Source: an uncultured Muribaculaceae bacterium (GTDB lineage: Bacteria; Bacteroidota; Bacteroidia; Bacteroidales; Muribaculaceae). Taken from it: a stretch of DNA of 11,931 nt. The notes beneath the pieces were generated by a model. The model saw only the letters and a list, made by a program, of their open reading frames with translations. It did no database searches and had not been told where the DNA came from. A program made the translations under genes and the position numbers. Positions 1 to 6,538 of this stretch are shown here, one piece after another (position 1 is the first letter of the stretch; each line of letters opens with the position of its first letter). The stretch lies in assembly GCA_902494515.1 (NCBI GenBank), contig CABUTS010000076.1, positions 1-11,931 of the forward strand, read 5' to 3'.

Positions 1-381
1 TATGTGCTGAAAAATATGGAAACATTATCAAGAATGCCCTTTGCGGCACAGAAAGCGATATTTGACCGACTCGGCAACCTCGCCATGATTGAAGCCCTCC
101 CCGAGAAAGACCGCAACGACTACGAGGAATCCCTGCGTGTCTACCGCGACAGCATCACCGTATACGAAGACGCCCGCGAAATCGGCTTCGAAGAAGGCAT
201 CCAGAAAGGCATGGAGAAAGGTATCCAGAAAGGCATAGAGAAAGGCCGTGAGGAAGGCCGTGAAGAAGGGTTGAAAACAAAGGCAATCGAAGTTGCTACC
301 AACATGAAAAAATTTGGTATGGACAATGCTTCTATCTGCCAATTAACCGGCCTTACTCCCGAAGAGGTCGCGAAGCTATAA
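1..381 (+). CDS. Rpn family recombination-promoting nuclease / PD-(D/E)XK putative transposase, C-terminal part (5' end outside the window)
   Basis: The reading frame is open from base 1, so the gene begins upstream; the GTG at 4 and ATG at 16 are internal. The segment YVLKNMETLSRMPF is the conserved stretch that follows the nuclease core in Rpn/PDDEXK_2 proteins, which are DNA endonucleases linked to RecA-independent recombination. The catalytic PD-(D/E)XK residues lie before the window and cannot be judged. After it comes a charged helical region (EKDRNDYEESLRVYRDS), then six tandem four-residue units of the type GIQK/GMEK/GREE, and a small C-terminal helical domain (MDNASICQLTGLTPEEVAKL) typical of the family's HTH-like tail. 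The stop is TAA at 379-381, followed at once by a hairpin terminator. Family assignment comes from remembered conserved sequence. A second decayed piece of the same family follows at 420-572. Confidence 0.8.
   Translation, partial: YVLKNMETLSRMPFAAQKAIFDRLGNLAMIEALPEKDRNDYEESLRVYRDSITVYEDAREIGFEEGIQKGMEKGIQKGIEKGREEGREEGLKTKAIEVATNMKKFGMDNASICQLTGLTPEEVAKL
196..267 (+). repeat. 12-bp in-frame tandem repeat (six units) in the Rpn gene
   Basis: Six 12-bp units run in frame from 196: GGCATCCAGAAA, GGCATGGAGAAA, GGTATCCAGAAA, GGCATAGAGAAA, GGCCGTGAGGAA and GGCCGTGAAGAA. They encode GIQK GMEK GIQK GIEK GREE GREE. Because the period is a multiple of three, gain or loss of a unit changes the length of the charged helix without a frameshift. 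Copy-number variation of this Gly-x-x-Lys/Glu region between homologues is expected from the family. Confidence 0.85.
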
Positions 382-387
382 GATTCA

Positions 388-409
388 GGGGCTCAGGTTT
401 CTGAGCCCC
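388..409 (+). terminator. Hairpin terminator after the Rpn gene
   Basis: A perfect 9-bp stem, GGGGCTCAG / CTGAGCCCC, encloses a GTTT loop and starts 6 bp after the stop codon. It is not followed by a clean T-run (ATTCAAGATAGTTT), so it may be a weak terminator or an RNA 3'-end stabiliser. Confidence 0.6.
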
Positions 410-419
410 ATTCAAGATA

Positions 420-572
420 GTTTACGTTTACATTCAGGAGCGGGTGGATTTCCTGAATGACCTGTTAGAGGGGAAACAGCATATCAAAGACCAGCTAAGG
501 GTCGACATAGGGCTTACGGATCTCGCCACCGGCAAACTTTTCTCCGACAAGATGAGTATGATATTCATATAG
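420..572 (+). pseudogene. Decayed fragment of an Rpn/PD-(D/E)XK putative transposase
   Basis: The + strand frame starting at 420 reads ...VYVYIQERVDFLNDLLEG, then KQHIKDQLRVDIGLTDLATG, then KLFSDKMSMIFI, and ends at TAG 570-572. The D-x-x-TG-K-LFSDKM-x-x-IFI stretch resembles the segment that in intact Rpn proteins lies just before the YVLKNMETL stretch seen at the left end of the window. Here it has no start codon, no nuclease N-terminus and no C-terminus, and it lies downstream of a C-terminal piece of the same family. It therefore looks like the remnant of a second tandem copy or a misplaced duplicated fragment. The match is from memory of the family and was not aligned. A minus-strand ORF over 434-616 is treated as its shadow. 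Confidence 0.6.
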
Positions 573-580
573 TACATAGG

Positions 581-613
581 AAAGCCGATCTGACACCAAT
601 CAGACCGGCTTTT
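581..613 (+). terminator. Rho-independent terminator after the Rpn remnant
   Basis: AAGCCG-A-TCTGA pairs with TCAGA-C-CGGCTT (one internal mismatch) around a CACCAA loop, and CGGC is followed by TTTT. A-richness on the 5' side (GGAAAGCC) means it could also act weakly on transcripts arriving from the peptidase gene on the other strand. Its survival beside the decayed fragment suggests it was the terminator of the lost second copy. Confidence 0.75.
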
Positions 614-651
614 CAATTATTCAGGGGAGGAAAATTCCAGATTAAAATCGG

Positions 652-669
652 AGCAGGCTGCTACCTGCT
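652..669 (-). terminator. Weak candidate terminator for the M13 peptidase transcript
   Basis: AGCAGG / CCTGCT form a 6-bp stem with a 6-nt loop, about 40 bp past the peptidase stop. Read on the minus strand the hairpin is followed by CCGATTTTAAT, a short T-run. The stem is short, so this is only a candidate. Confidence 0.3.
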
Positions 670-672
670 GGA

Positions 673-704
673 GGGAGGTTGCAAGCGTGGGAGGTTGCAA
701 GCGG
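673..704. repeat. 16-bp tandem duplication next to the peptidase stop
   Basis: Two adjacent 16-bp units, GGGAGGTTGCAAGCGT (673-688) and GGGAGGTTGCAAGCGG (689-704), differ only in the last base. They end 7 bp before the M13 peptidase stop codon, so they lie in its 3' untranslated region. No coding role is seen. Confidence 0.85.
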
Positions 705-711
705 CGGGGAG

Positions 712-2751
712 TTACCAGATTACGACCTGCTGGTCGGGGGCGAGGTAGAGCTTGTCGCCGGGTTTGATGCCGAAGGCTTTCAGGAAGGGGGCGATGTTGC
801 GCAGGGTTACGTTCACGCGGTTTTCGGCCAGAGAGTGGACATCGCCGATGGTGAGGTTGCGCTTCTCGGCGTCGCGGACGTTGCCGGCCCAGATGTTGGC
901 GTAGTTGAGGTAGAAGACCTGGTCGGGGGTGAAGCCGTCGATCATGGCGTCGGCGCTCTCGATGTCAACGCCCTTGGCTTTCTGGGAATCGAGGAAGGCG
1001 GTGTGGGCCACGCGGAGGCCGCCCTGGTCGCCGATATTCTCGCCGAGGGTGTAGGAGCCGTTGGCCATCAAGCCAGGGAGAATCTCAATCTTGTCGAACT
1101 GGTCGGCCAGACCCTTGGTGAGTTTGGCGAAAGCCTCGGCATCCTGGGGAGTCCACCAGTTGGTCATGTTACCCTGGGCATCGAACTGACAGCCCTGGTC
1201 GTCGAAACCGTGGCTCATTTCGTGACCGATTACCACACCGATACCGCCGTAGTTCTCGGCGTCGGTGGCGTTCGGGTTGAAGAAGGGAGCCTGAAGGATG
1301 GCGGCGGGGAAGACGATTTCGTTGGCCAGCGGGTTATAGTAAGCGTTGACGGTCTGAGGAGTCATGCCCCATTCCGACTTGTCGACGGGCTTGCCCCACT
1401 TCTTGTAGGTCTCCTTCTGGTGCCACATTCCGGCGTTGTGAACGTTGTTGTAGTATGAAAGGGCCGGGTCGATTTCCATTTCGGAGTAGTCCTTCCACTT
1501 GTCGGGGTAACCGATCTTAACGGTGAACGCCAGGAGCTTCTCGATGGCCTTGAGCTTGGTGTCGTCGCTCATCCAGGGGAGGTTGATGATGTGCTTGCCG
1601 AGAGCCTTCTTAAGGTTGTTGACGAGCTGCAGCATCTGCTCCTTAGAGCTTTCGGGGAAGTATTTCTCGACATAGAGCTGGCCGATGGCCTCGCCCATGT
1701 AGCCGTCAGGCACACCGAGGGCGCGCTTCCAGCGGGGACGTTGCTGCTTGACGCCGCTCATCACCTTGGAGAACTCGAAGGAGGTGTCGGTGAAATTGTC
1801 GCTCAGATAGGGAGCGGCCTGGGCAACATATTTCCAGAGATAATAGTCCTTGATTTCGCGGTCGGTCAGCGAGGCCATCAGGTTGTCGGCCTGCTTGACG
1901 GTGTTGATTTCGGTGACGATTACATTTTCGGGGGTGGGGATGCCCATGGTCTCGACGAAGAAACGGTCCCAGTTGATGTGGGGATACATTTCCTTGAGCT
2001 GGCCGATGGTGCGGGGGTTGTACATTGCCGGGATGTTGCGGCTCTCCTCGCGGGTCCAGGTGGAGTCAGCCAGGGCAGTCTCGATCTTCATGACGTTCTG
2101 CATGATGCGCTTGGCGTCCTTCTTGGAGTATCCGGCGTTGCGCATCTGGTCAACGATGAGCTTCTTGTAGGCCTCGCGGATGCGGGTATTGTCCTTGTCG
2201 TTGAGGAGGTAGTAGTCGCGGTCGCCCATGCCGATGGAACCGCCGGAAACGTACATTGCATATTCATTGGAGTTGGCCATGTCCTCCATGGGACCTGCGC
2301 CGAAGAAGGGTGAGCTGTAGTTGCCGTGCATCCAGAGGAAGAGGTCTTCCATCCCTTCGTGGGGGGTCTCCTCAATCTTCTTGAGGTCGGCGAGAATAGG
2401 CTTGGCACCCTCGGCGTTGCGGCGCACGGAGTCCATGCCCTGGGAGTAGAGGGTCCAGATCTTGAAGGCGTTTGTACCCTTGGCGGGGTTGGAGGCGCCG
2501 AGATTCATCACAATGTCCTGAACGTTCTTCTCGGCCTGGTCGTTGAGGATGTTGAACATGCCGTAGCGGGCATATTCGTCGGTGAGGGGGTGAGCCTTCA
2601 TCCAGCCGTTGTTGACATGGCGATAGAAATCTTCGCCGGCGGGGATTGTCGAGTCAATCGAAGCTTTGTCGACGCTTCCGAGGTGCTCCACGGCCATAGC
2701 CGAGGCAGCCGTCAGGACCAATGCGCCCAAAGCCAATGTAAACTTCTTCAT
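712..2751 (-). CDS. Secreted M13 family zinc metallopeptidase (neprilysin/PepO-like)
   Basis: The 679-residue protein begins MKKFTLALGALVLTAASAMA, a signal peptide with a likely cleavage after ALA20-type AMA and no lipobox, so it is probably periplasmic. The ATG at 2751 is chosen over the longer in-frame start at 2820 because it begins the signal peptide exactly and avoids overlap with ychF. Peptidase M13 N-terminal domain: about residues 35-430. The C-terminal catalytic part has VNAYYNP, the zinc site HEMSH (510-514; H510, H514, general base E511) and ENIGD (571-575; third ligand E571), then the DVHSLAENRVN substrate-pocket segment with His and Arg six residues apart. A leucine replaces the usual proline there. 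The chain ends in VVIW, like the terminal Trp of the family. It follows ychF by 25 bp and is probably cotranscribed. Family members cut small peptides; the substrate here is unknown. Confidence 0.95.
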   Translation of the reverse strand: MKKFTLALGALVLTAASAMAVEHLGSVDKASIDSTIPAGEDFYRHVNNGWMKAHPLTDEYARYGMFNILNDQAEKNVQDIVMNLGASNPAKGTNAFKIWTLYSQGMDSVRRNAEGAKPILADLKKIEETPHEGMEDLFLWMHGNYSSPFFGAGPMEDMANSNEYAMYVSGGSIGMGDRDYYLLNDKDNTRIREAYKKLIVDQMRNAGYSKKDAKRIMQNVMKIETALADSTWTREESRNIPAMYNPRTIGQLKEMYPHINWDRFFVETMGIPTPENVIVTEINTVKQADNLMASLTDREIKDYYLWKYVAQAAPYLSDNFTDTSFEFSKVMSGVKQQRPRWKRALGVPDGYMGEAIGQLYVEKYFPESSKEQMLQLVNNLKKALGKHIINLPWMSDDTKLKAIEKLLAFTVKIGYPDKWKDYSEMEIDPALSYYNNVHNAGMWHQKETYKKWGKPVDKSEWGMTPQTVNAYYNPLANEIVFPAAILQAPFFNPNATDAENYGGIGVVIGHEMSHGFDDQGCQFDAQGNMTNWWTPQDAEAFAKLTKGLADQFDKIEILPGLMANGSYTLGENIGDQGGLRVAHTAFLDSQKAKGVDIESADAMIDGFTPDQVFYLNYANIWAGNVRDAEKRNLTIGDVHSLAENRVNVTLRNIAPFLKAFGIKPGDKLYLAPDQQVVIW

Positions 2752-2776
2752 AAGATATTGTAGGTTGAATTGAAGA

Positions 2777-3880
2777 TTAGTTGTTGAAAAGGAAGTGCAT
2801 GATGTCGCCGTCCTGGACAAGGTAGTCCTTCCCCTCGACGCCCATCTTGCCGGCCTCGCGGACTGCGGCTTCGCCGCCGAGGGTCACGAAATCGTCGTAT
2901 TTGATTACCTGGGCACGGATGAAGCCCTTCTCGAAGTCGGTGTGGATGACGCCGGCGCAGCGGGGTGCCTTCCAGCCGTCTACAAAGGTCCATGCGCGGA
3001 CCTCATCGGCTCCGGCGGTGAAGAATGTCTTGAGGTTCAGCAGCGCGTAGGCCGAGCGGATCAGGCGGCTGACGCCCGATTCCTCCAGACCGATCTCCTG
3101 CAGAAACTCCTGGCGCTCCTCGAAGGTGTCGAGTTCGGCGATTTCGCTCTCAGTCTGGGCGGCTACGATCATCAGCTGGGCGTCCTCGTCCTTGATGGCT
3201 TCACGGACGGCGTCGACATAATGGTTGCCGCTGACAGCCGACGCGTCGTCGACGTTGCAGACGTAGAGCACGGGCTTGTCGGTGAGCAGGAATAGCTCCT
3301 TGGCGAACTTCCGCTCGTCGGGAGTCTCGAGGACCACGGAACGGGCGGGCTTGCCGGCCTTGAGGGCCTCCTCGAATTTCACGAGTACTTCATACTGGAA
3401 TTTAGCCTGCTTGTCGCCGCCGGTCTGGGCCTGCTTCTGTGTCTTGGCAATGCGGCTCTCGATAGTCTCGAGGTCCTTGATCTGCAGCTCGTAGTCGATG
3501 ATCTCCTTGTCGCGGACAGGGTCGACGGTGCCGTCGACATGGGTGATATTGTCGTCGTCGAAGCAGCGGAGAACGTGGAGGATGGCGTCGGTTTCGCGGA
3601 TGTTGGCAAGGAACTTGTTGCCGAGACCTTCGCCGCGTGAGGCACCCTTCACCAGACCGGCGATGTCAACGATCTCGACGGTTGCGGGCACGATGCTGCG
3701 GGGGTTGCACATCTCCACGAGCTTGTTGAGGCGCTCGTCGGGGACGGTGATAACGCCGACGTTAGGTTCGATGGTGCAGAAAGGGAAGTTGGCCGACTGG
3801 GCCTTGGCGTTGGAGAGGCAGTTGAAGAGGGTGGACTTGCCCACGTTTGGGAGTCCGACAATTCCACATTGCAGTGACAT
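2777..3880 (-). CDS. ychF: Redox-regulated ATPase YchF (Obg-like ATPase 1)
   Basis: The 367-residue length fits YchF/OLA1 (about 363). The P-loop is GLPNVGKST (9-17), switch II contains DIAGLVKGAS (72-81), and the G4-type site reads NVDD (209-212) where G proteins have NKxD. This departure is what makes YchF prefer ATP. The segment between carries the long coiled-coil insertion (about 130-195, DKEIIDYELQ ... EALKAG). The C-terminal TGS-like domain covers about 280-365 (LLNLKTFFTAG ... QDGDIMHFLFNN). The cytosolic protein associates with ribosomes and is tied to stress and redox responses in other bacteria. A well-matched Bacteroidetes promoter lies at 4055-4085, leaving an unusually long pyrimidine-rich leader of about 165 nt. 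The M13 peptidase gene follows after 25 bp. Confidence 0.97.
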   Translation of the reverse strand: MSLQCGIVGLPNVGKSTLFNCLSNAKAQSANFPFCTIEPNVGVITVPDERLNKLVEMCNPRSIVPATVEIVDIAGLVKGASRGEGLGNKFLANIRETDAILHVLRCFDDDNITHVDGTVDPVRDKEIIDYELQIKDLETIESRIAKTQKQAQTGGDKQAKFQYEVLVKFEEALKAGKPARSVVLETPDERKFAKELFLLTDKPVLYVCNVDDASAVSGNHYVDAVREAIKDEDAQLMIVAAQTESEIAELDTFEERQEFLQEIGLEESGVSRLIRSAYALLNLKTFFTAGADEVRAWTFVDGWKAPRCAGVIHTDFEKGFIRAQVIKYDDFVTLGGEAAVREAGKMGVEGKDYLVQDGDIMHFLFNN

Positions 3881-3918
3881 GTTATCTTTCGGGTATTTCT
3901 TGCTTTAAATGACTGATT

Positions 3919-4010
3919 AAAGAGGGAGGAAGAGAGTGAGAGGCGCGGGAGGGAGAGGCGGGAGAAAGAGGCAGGAGAGAGCGGGGCATAGCGGAAAGGC
4001 GGAGCCTGGA
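3919..4010. other. Polypurine/polypyrimidine tract in the ychF leader
   Basis: About 90 bp are almost all purine on the + strand, built from degenerate GAGAGGCGGGAG-like blocks (GAGAGGCGCGGGAGG, GAGAGGCGGGAGAAA, GAGGCAGGAGAGAGC). In the ychF mRNA this becomes a C/U-rich leader. An ORF crossing it (3882-4088, minus) encodes only low-complexity sequence and is not accepted as a gene. The rest of the 3881-4132 gap holds the ychF promoter and a short A/T-rich leader for the lipoprotein gene. Confidence 0.6.
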
Positions 4011-4054
4011 GTCCGGGACGGAGCCGGATGGAGCCGTCGGGACGCTTTTCGCTG

Positions 4055-4085
4055 CAAAGTTACTAAATTTTCCGGGGTCAGCAAA
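4055..4085 (-). promoter_or_regulatory. Bacteroidetes-type promoter for ychF-M13 operon
   Basis: On the minus strand, TTTG (complement of 4082-4085) is separated by exactly 19 bp from TAACTTTG (complement of 4055-4062). This matches the primary sigma consensus of Bacteroidetes, TTTG-N19/21-TAnnTTTG, at every specified base. Transcription would start near 4048, giving a leader of about 165 nt before the ychF ATG at 3880. Confidence 0.75.
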
Positions 4086-4132
4086 CATTTATGTGCTCTA
4101 AGATTGTTGTAAGTATATAAAAATGTGAATAA

Positions 4133-4756
4133 ATGTTTTCAATTATGAGAAAGAATAACATATTATTGGCCGGTGTGCTCGCATTGGGCGCGCTGGTTTG
4201 TTCCTGTGACTCGCGCGAAAAACTTTCGGAGGAACTTCAGGGAATCTGGGCGGGAAATCCCGAACAGTTAGCCGACACCGGCGCCGCCCGCGCCACCATG
4301 ACCCGCCTGATGGAGTTCACAAAAACCGGCGAGCCGGGCTCCGGGAACGTCACGCTGACGGCCTACATCACCGTCGAGGACATGATGGCCCAGAGCGACT
4401 CGGTGGTTGCCCCGCTCACCATCACCGCCTCCGGAGTCGCCTCAATTACAGGCGTTTACCAGGCCAAGGACGACGATGATGTGATTCTGAACCTCGACGC
4501 CTCGTCGATGTCGGTGCAGATTGACCCCGACGCCGTGCAGCTCAACTACAACGCCCTCACGGGCGGCTCCTCGTCGGTTCCCGTGAACCTGCAGTCCGGA
4601 GCGCAGGTGCTTGCCAGCCAGCAGATTACCCGTGCGGCCCAGAAAGCCTTCTTCAATCTCAGCGAAATCGAGGACATTGAGTTCCACAACGACTACATGA
4701 CCTGCGAGTTCGGCAAAACCAAGCTGACTTTCACCCGCCAGTCCGGGAATCAGTAG
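4133..4756 (+). CDS. Small predicted lipoprotein of unknown function
   Basis: I do not recognise this 207-residue protein beyond its export signal. The signal peptide MRKNNILLAGVLALGALVCS precedes a cysteine followed by DSREKL. The lipobox reads V-C-S-C with the second cysteine as the likely lipidated one, so it should be anchored in the periplasm or outer membrane. ATG 4133 is preferred for its A-rich upstream context (GTGAATAA). ATG 4145 (203 residues) gives the more usual MRKN start and is a real alternative. After the signal comes LQGIWAGNP, the L-x-G-x-W opening seen in lipocalin-like small lipoproteins, then alternating strands (NVTLTAYITVEDMM, APLTITASGVASI, DVILNLDASSMSVQI) ending CEFGKTKLTFTRQ. 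This suggests an all-beta barrel, which is inference. A strong terminator lies 75 bp downstream. Confidence 0.8.
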   Translation: MFSIMRKNNILLAGVLALGALVCSCDSREKLSEELQGIWAGNPEQLADTGAARATMTRLMEFTKTGEPGSGNVTLTAYITVEDMMAQSDSVVAPLTITASGVASITGVYQAKDDDDVILNLDASSMSVQIDPDAVQLNYNALTGGSSSVPVNLQSGAQVLASQQITRAAQKAFFNLSEIEDIEFHNDYMTCEFGKTKLTFTRQSGNQ

Positions 4757-4817
4757 CCCCCTCCCCTACGAAGTCCGGAAATCAGTAGTACCTCTCCCCT
4801 ACGAAGTCCGGAAATCA
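4740..4817 (+). repeat. Tandem duplication of the lipoprotein gene's 3' end
   Basis: The last codons and stop of the lipoprotein gene (AGTCCGGGAATCAGTAG, from 4740) recur as AGTCCGGAAATCAGTAG from 4772 and partly as AGTCCGGAAATCA from 4805. The linker CTCCCCTACGA is also repeated. Unit lengths are 32 and 33 bp plus a 13-bp remnant. The duplicated copies are past the stop and so untranslated. Confidence 0.9.
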
Positions 4818-4831
4818 CGTCGTTTCAAAGA

Positions 4832-4873
4832 CAACAGCCGCGGTGCGGAGTGCATCGCGGCTGTTGCTTTTTA
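4832..4873 (+). terminator. Strong rho-independent terminator between convergent genes
   Basis: An 11-bp perfect stem (CAACAGCCGCG / CGCGGCTGTTG) extends by four more pairs (GTGC with TGCAT, one G-U) to a 5-nt GGAGT loop, then CTTTTT. It terminates the lipoprotein transcript. Read from the other side it is followed by TCTTTG, so it may also stop the convergent T9SS cargo transcript, whose stop is about 20 bp away. Confidence 0.9.
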
Positions 4874-4892
4874 TCTTACTGAGCGGTCAGAA

Positions 4893-6305
4893 TCAGCGTT
4901 TTACGAAGCGGTAGGTGGCGCCGGTGCCGTCGGCATGAATCAGATAGATGCCGGAGGCGAGCGACGAGAGGTCGACGGAGGCCGAGGAGGCTTCGGCTGC
5001 AGCCTTGGCCACGGCTACGCCCTGGAGGTTGTAGACTGTCAGACCCTTGAGACCGGGAGCCGAGGCAGCGACGGTATTGTCGCAGACATTCCACTGCGCC
5101 TTGGTGTCGGCAACGACCGATTCGATGCCTGCGGCGGCATCTACATATTCGCCGTAGACCGTGCGGAAATCTGCCACGTATTCTTCGACATCGAAGTCGT
5201 AGTAGCTGGTGGTCACCTCGGTGAGGTTGCCGTTGGCATCATAGGTGCAGGAGCTTTTCTGCGCATCCATCAGCTCCTCTACGCCATCGATGATTTCGCG
5301 GACGGTGGTTTCGACGACGTTGCCGTGCTCATCGAGCATGGCCTCCTGAATCATGGTGTATGTAGGCTCGTCGGTGATGTTGCCATCCTCGTCGAAATAT
5401 TCCACGGAGGTGTAGCGCATCGAACCGTTGGCGTCGATAATCTCCATGCGCTGGGTGCGGCCGACTTCATTGATATCGTTGGTAGTCTCCTTGATGAAGA
5501 AACCGCCGTCGGCGTACTCCACGAGGTAGTGGCCGTCGGGCTCGCCGTTGTAGTAGACCACGGCGGATTTCAGCAGGTTCTCACCCTCGGTGAGCTCCAG
5601 CATATCGCCGTAAATGGTCATCTGGCCGTTGGTCTTCTCCCAGACGATATCCTTGTAGGAGGTGTCGTCGTCGAGTTCCCAGGTAGTGCCGTCGTATGTA
5701 ACATAGTAGCTGTACTCATTGGCCTTGCCGTCAGCGCCGTAGGACCATACCGAGCGGTAGGCGGGAGTGAGATGGTCGAACATCGGGAGGGATTTCACGA
5801 GTTCGGTGATGTTTCCGGCGTCATTGCGGGTGATGATGTCAGTTTCCCAGGTGTAGTTCGTGGTCCAGTCGTCGCCGTTCCAGTCATAGCCGACGCGCTC
5901 GGTGAAGAAATCATGAACCACGGGGTCGTAGACATAAGTAGTCTTGCCGGAGTTTTCCCAGGTTTCACCATCCTCGCTCTCGGTCTTGAGAATCATCAGC
6001 GGCTGGTTGAACTCATTGTAGGTGGTGACTGTCTTCGAGAGCCAGCCGTCCTCGTCCATAAGCTCCTCGATGCAGTTGCCGCGGTTGTCGTAGGTGAAAT
6101 TGACGGTACCCATCTCCAACCATTCCTCCATGTCGATGTCGTACATGAAATCGGTCTGGCTCGACGGTCGCCACAGCGGAGCGGCGGCCTCGGTGCGGGC
6201 AATCTTCTTGACCTTCTGGCCTTTAAGGGATTTGAAGCGCTTGCCGTCGGCGGCTGCCGACAGGCACACGGCTCCACATAGCAGAAATGCGTAAATCTTC
6301 TTCAT
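4893..6305 (-). CDS. Secreted T9SS type A sorting-domain protein with YD-like repeats
   Basis: The 470-residue protein starts MKKIYAFLLCGAVCLSAAA, a Sec signal likely cut before DGKRF; an in-frame ATG at 6311 would add two residues. The last ~75 residues (from about GIESVVADTK) form a T9SS type A C-terminal sorting domain: LTVYNLQGVAVAKAA, VDLSSLASGIYLIHA, ending RFVKR. This signal drives export through the type IX system across the outer membrane, with attachment or release after cleavage. The body has degenerate repeats centred on Asp-x-x-Gly-Asn: TYDNRGNCIEEL, RNDAGNITELV, YFDEDGNITDEP, LDEHGNVVETT, TYDANGNLTEVTTSY, resembling the YD repeats of RHS-like proteins. No catalytic motif was found. 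The role is unknown; an adhesin or surface structural protein is possible. A candidate promoter is at 6343-6374. Confidence 0.85.
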   Translation of the reverse strand: MKKIYAFLLCGAVCLSAAADGKRFKSLKGQKVKKIARTEAAAPLWRPSSQTDFMYDIDMEEWLEMGTVNFTYDNRGNCIEELMDEDGWLSKTVTTYNEFNQPLMILKTESEDGETWENSGKTTYVYDPVVHDFFTERVGYDWNGDDWTTNYTWETDIITRNDAGNITELVKSLPMFDHLTPAYRSVWSYGADGKANEYSYYVTYDGTTWELDDDTSYKDIVWEKTNGQMTIYGDMLELTEGENLLKSAVVYYNGEPDGHYLVEYADGGFFIKETTNDINEVGRTQRMEIIDANGSMRYTSVEYFDEDGNITDEPTYTMIQEAMLDEHGNVVETTVREIIDGVEELMDAQKSSCTYDANGNLTEVTTSYYDFDVEEYVADFRTVYGEYVDAAAGIESVVADTKAQWNVCDNTVAASAPGLKGLTVYNLQGVAVAKAAAEASSASVDLSSLASGIYLIHADGTGATYRFVKR

Positions 6306-6342
6306 AAGCATGATTGTAACAATAGATATATGTTTTAAACTG

Positions 6343-6374
6343 TAAAGTTACAACATTTTACACAATTCCACAAC
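6343..6374 (-). promoter_or_regulatory. Candidate promoter of the T9SS cargo gene
   Basis: On the minus strand GTTG (complement of 6371-6374) and TAACTTTA (complement of 6343-6350) are 20 bp apart. This is one base off the TAnnTTTG -7 box. Predicted start is near 6337, about 30 nt before the ATG. Confidence 0.5.
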
Positions 6375-6469
6375 CCCATCCTGCAAAATTCAGGGAATTC
6401 ATGGAAGTTAACCTCGCCATCCGGCAAAGTTTACAACTCTGATCGGCTATTTTGCGGCGAAAAATCCCG

Positions 6470-6497
6470 TTATTCACCGCAAATTTGCGGTGAATAA
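6470..6497. promoter_or_regulatory. Perfect 28-bp palindrome, probable operator of the Fic gene
   Basis: Left arm TTATTCACCGCAAA (6470-6483) is the exact reverse complement of right arm TTTGCGGTGAATAA (6484-6497), with no spacer. A direct half-site TTTGCGGCGA occurs at 6451-6460, 33 bp (about three helical turns) before the same position of the right arm. TTTGCG recurs at 6525-6530 over the predicted -7 box. The palindrome touches the predicted -33 box. Such dyad symmetry fits binding by a dimeric regulator. A terminator role is unlikely because it lies upstream of the gene and lacks a following T-run. Confidence 0.75.
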
Positions 6498-6528
6498 TTG
6501 CATAGTTTGAAAAAATCAATTAAATTTG
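6497..6528 (+). promoter_or_regulatory. Candidate promoter of the Fic gene
   Basis: ATTG (6497-6500) and TAAATTTG (6521-6528) are separated by 20 bp; the -7 box matches TAnnTTTG fully. The start of transcription would be near 6533, leaving only a few bases before ATG 6539. Either the message is nearly leaderless or translation starts at the next ATG, 6548. Confidence 0.5.
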
Positions 6529-6538
6529 CGATTGAAAT

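Noticed and set aside
679..1458. Long + strand ORF antisense to the M13 peptidase (also 1591-2313 and 2326-2763)
   Set aside because: Val/Gly/Glu/Ala-rich translations with no domain, caused by GC-rich third positions of the real minus-strand gene.
2751..2820. Longer N-terminus for the M13 peptidase starting at 2820
   Set aside because: It would overlap ychF and place 23 polar residues before a clean signal peptide.
3882..4088. 68-codon minus-strand ORF upstream of ychF
   Set aside because: Lies in the polypyrimidine leader and across the promoter; the translation is Ser/Pro/Leu low complexity.
4935..6281. 448-codon + strand ORF antisense to the T9SS cargo gene
   Set aside because: No signal peptide or domain, low-complexity Val/Gly/Asp composition; the minus-strand protein has a signal peptide and sorting domain.
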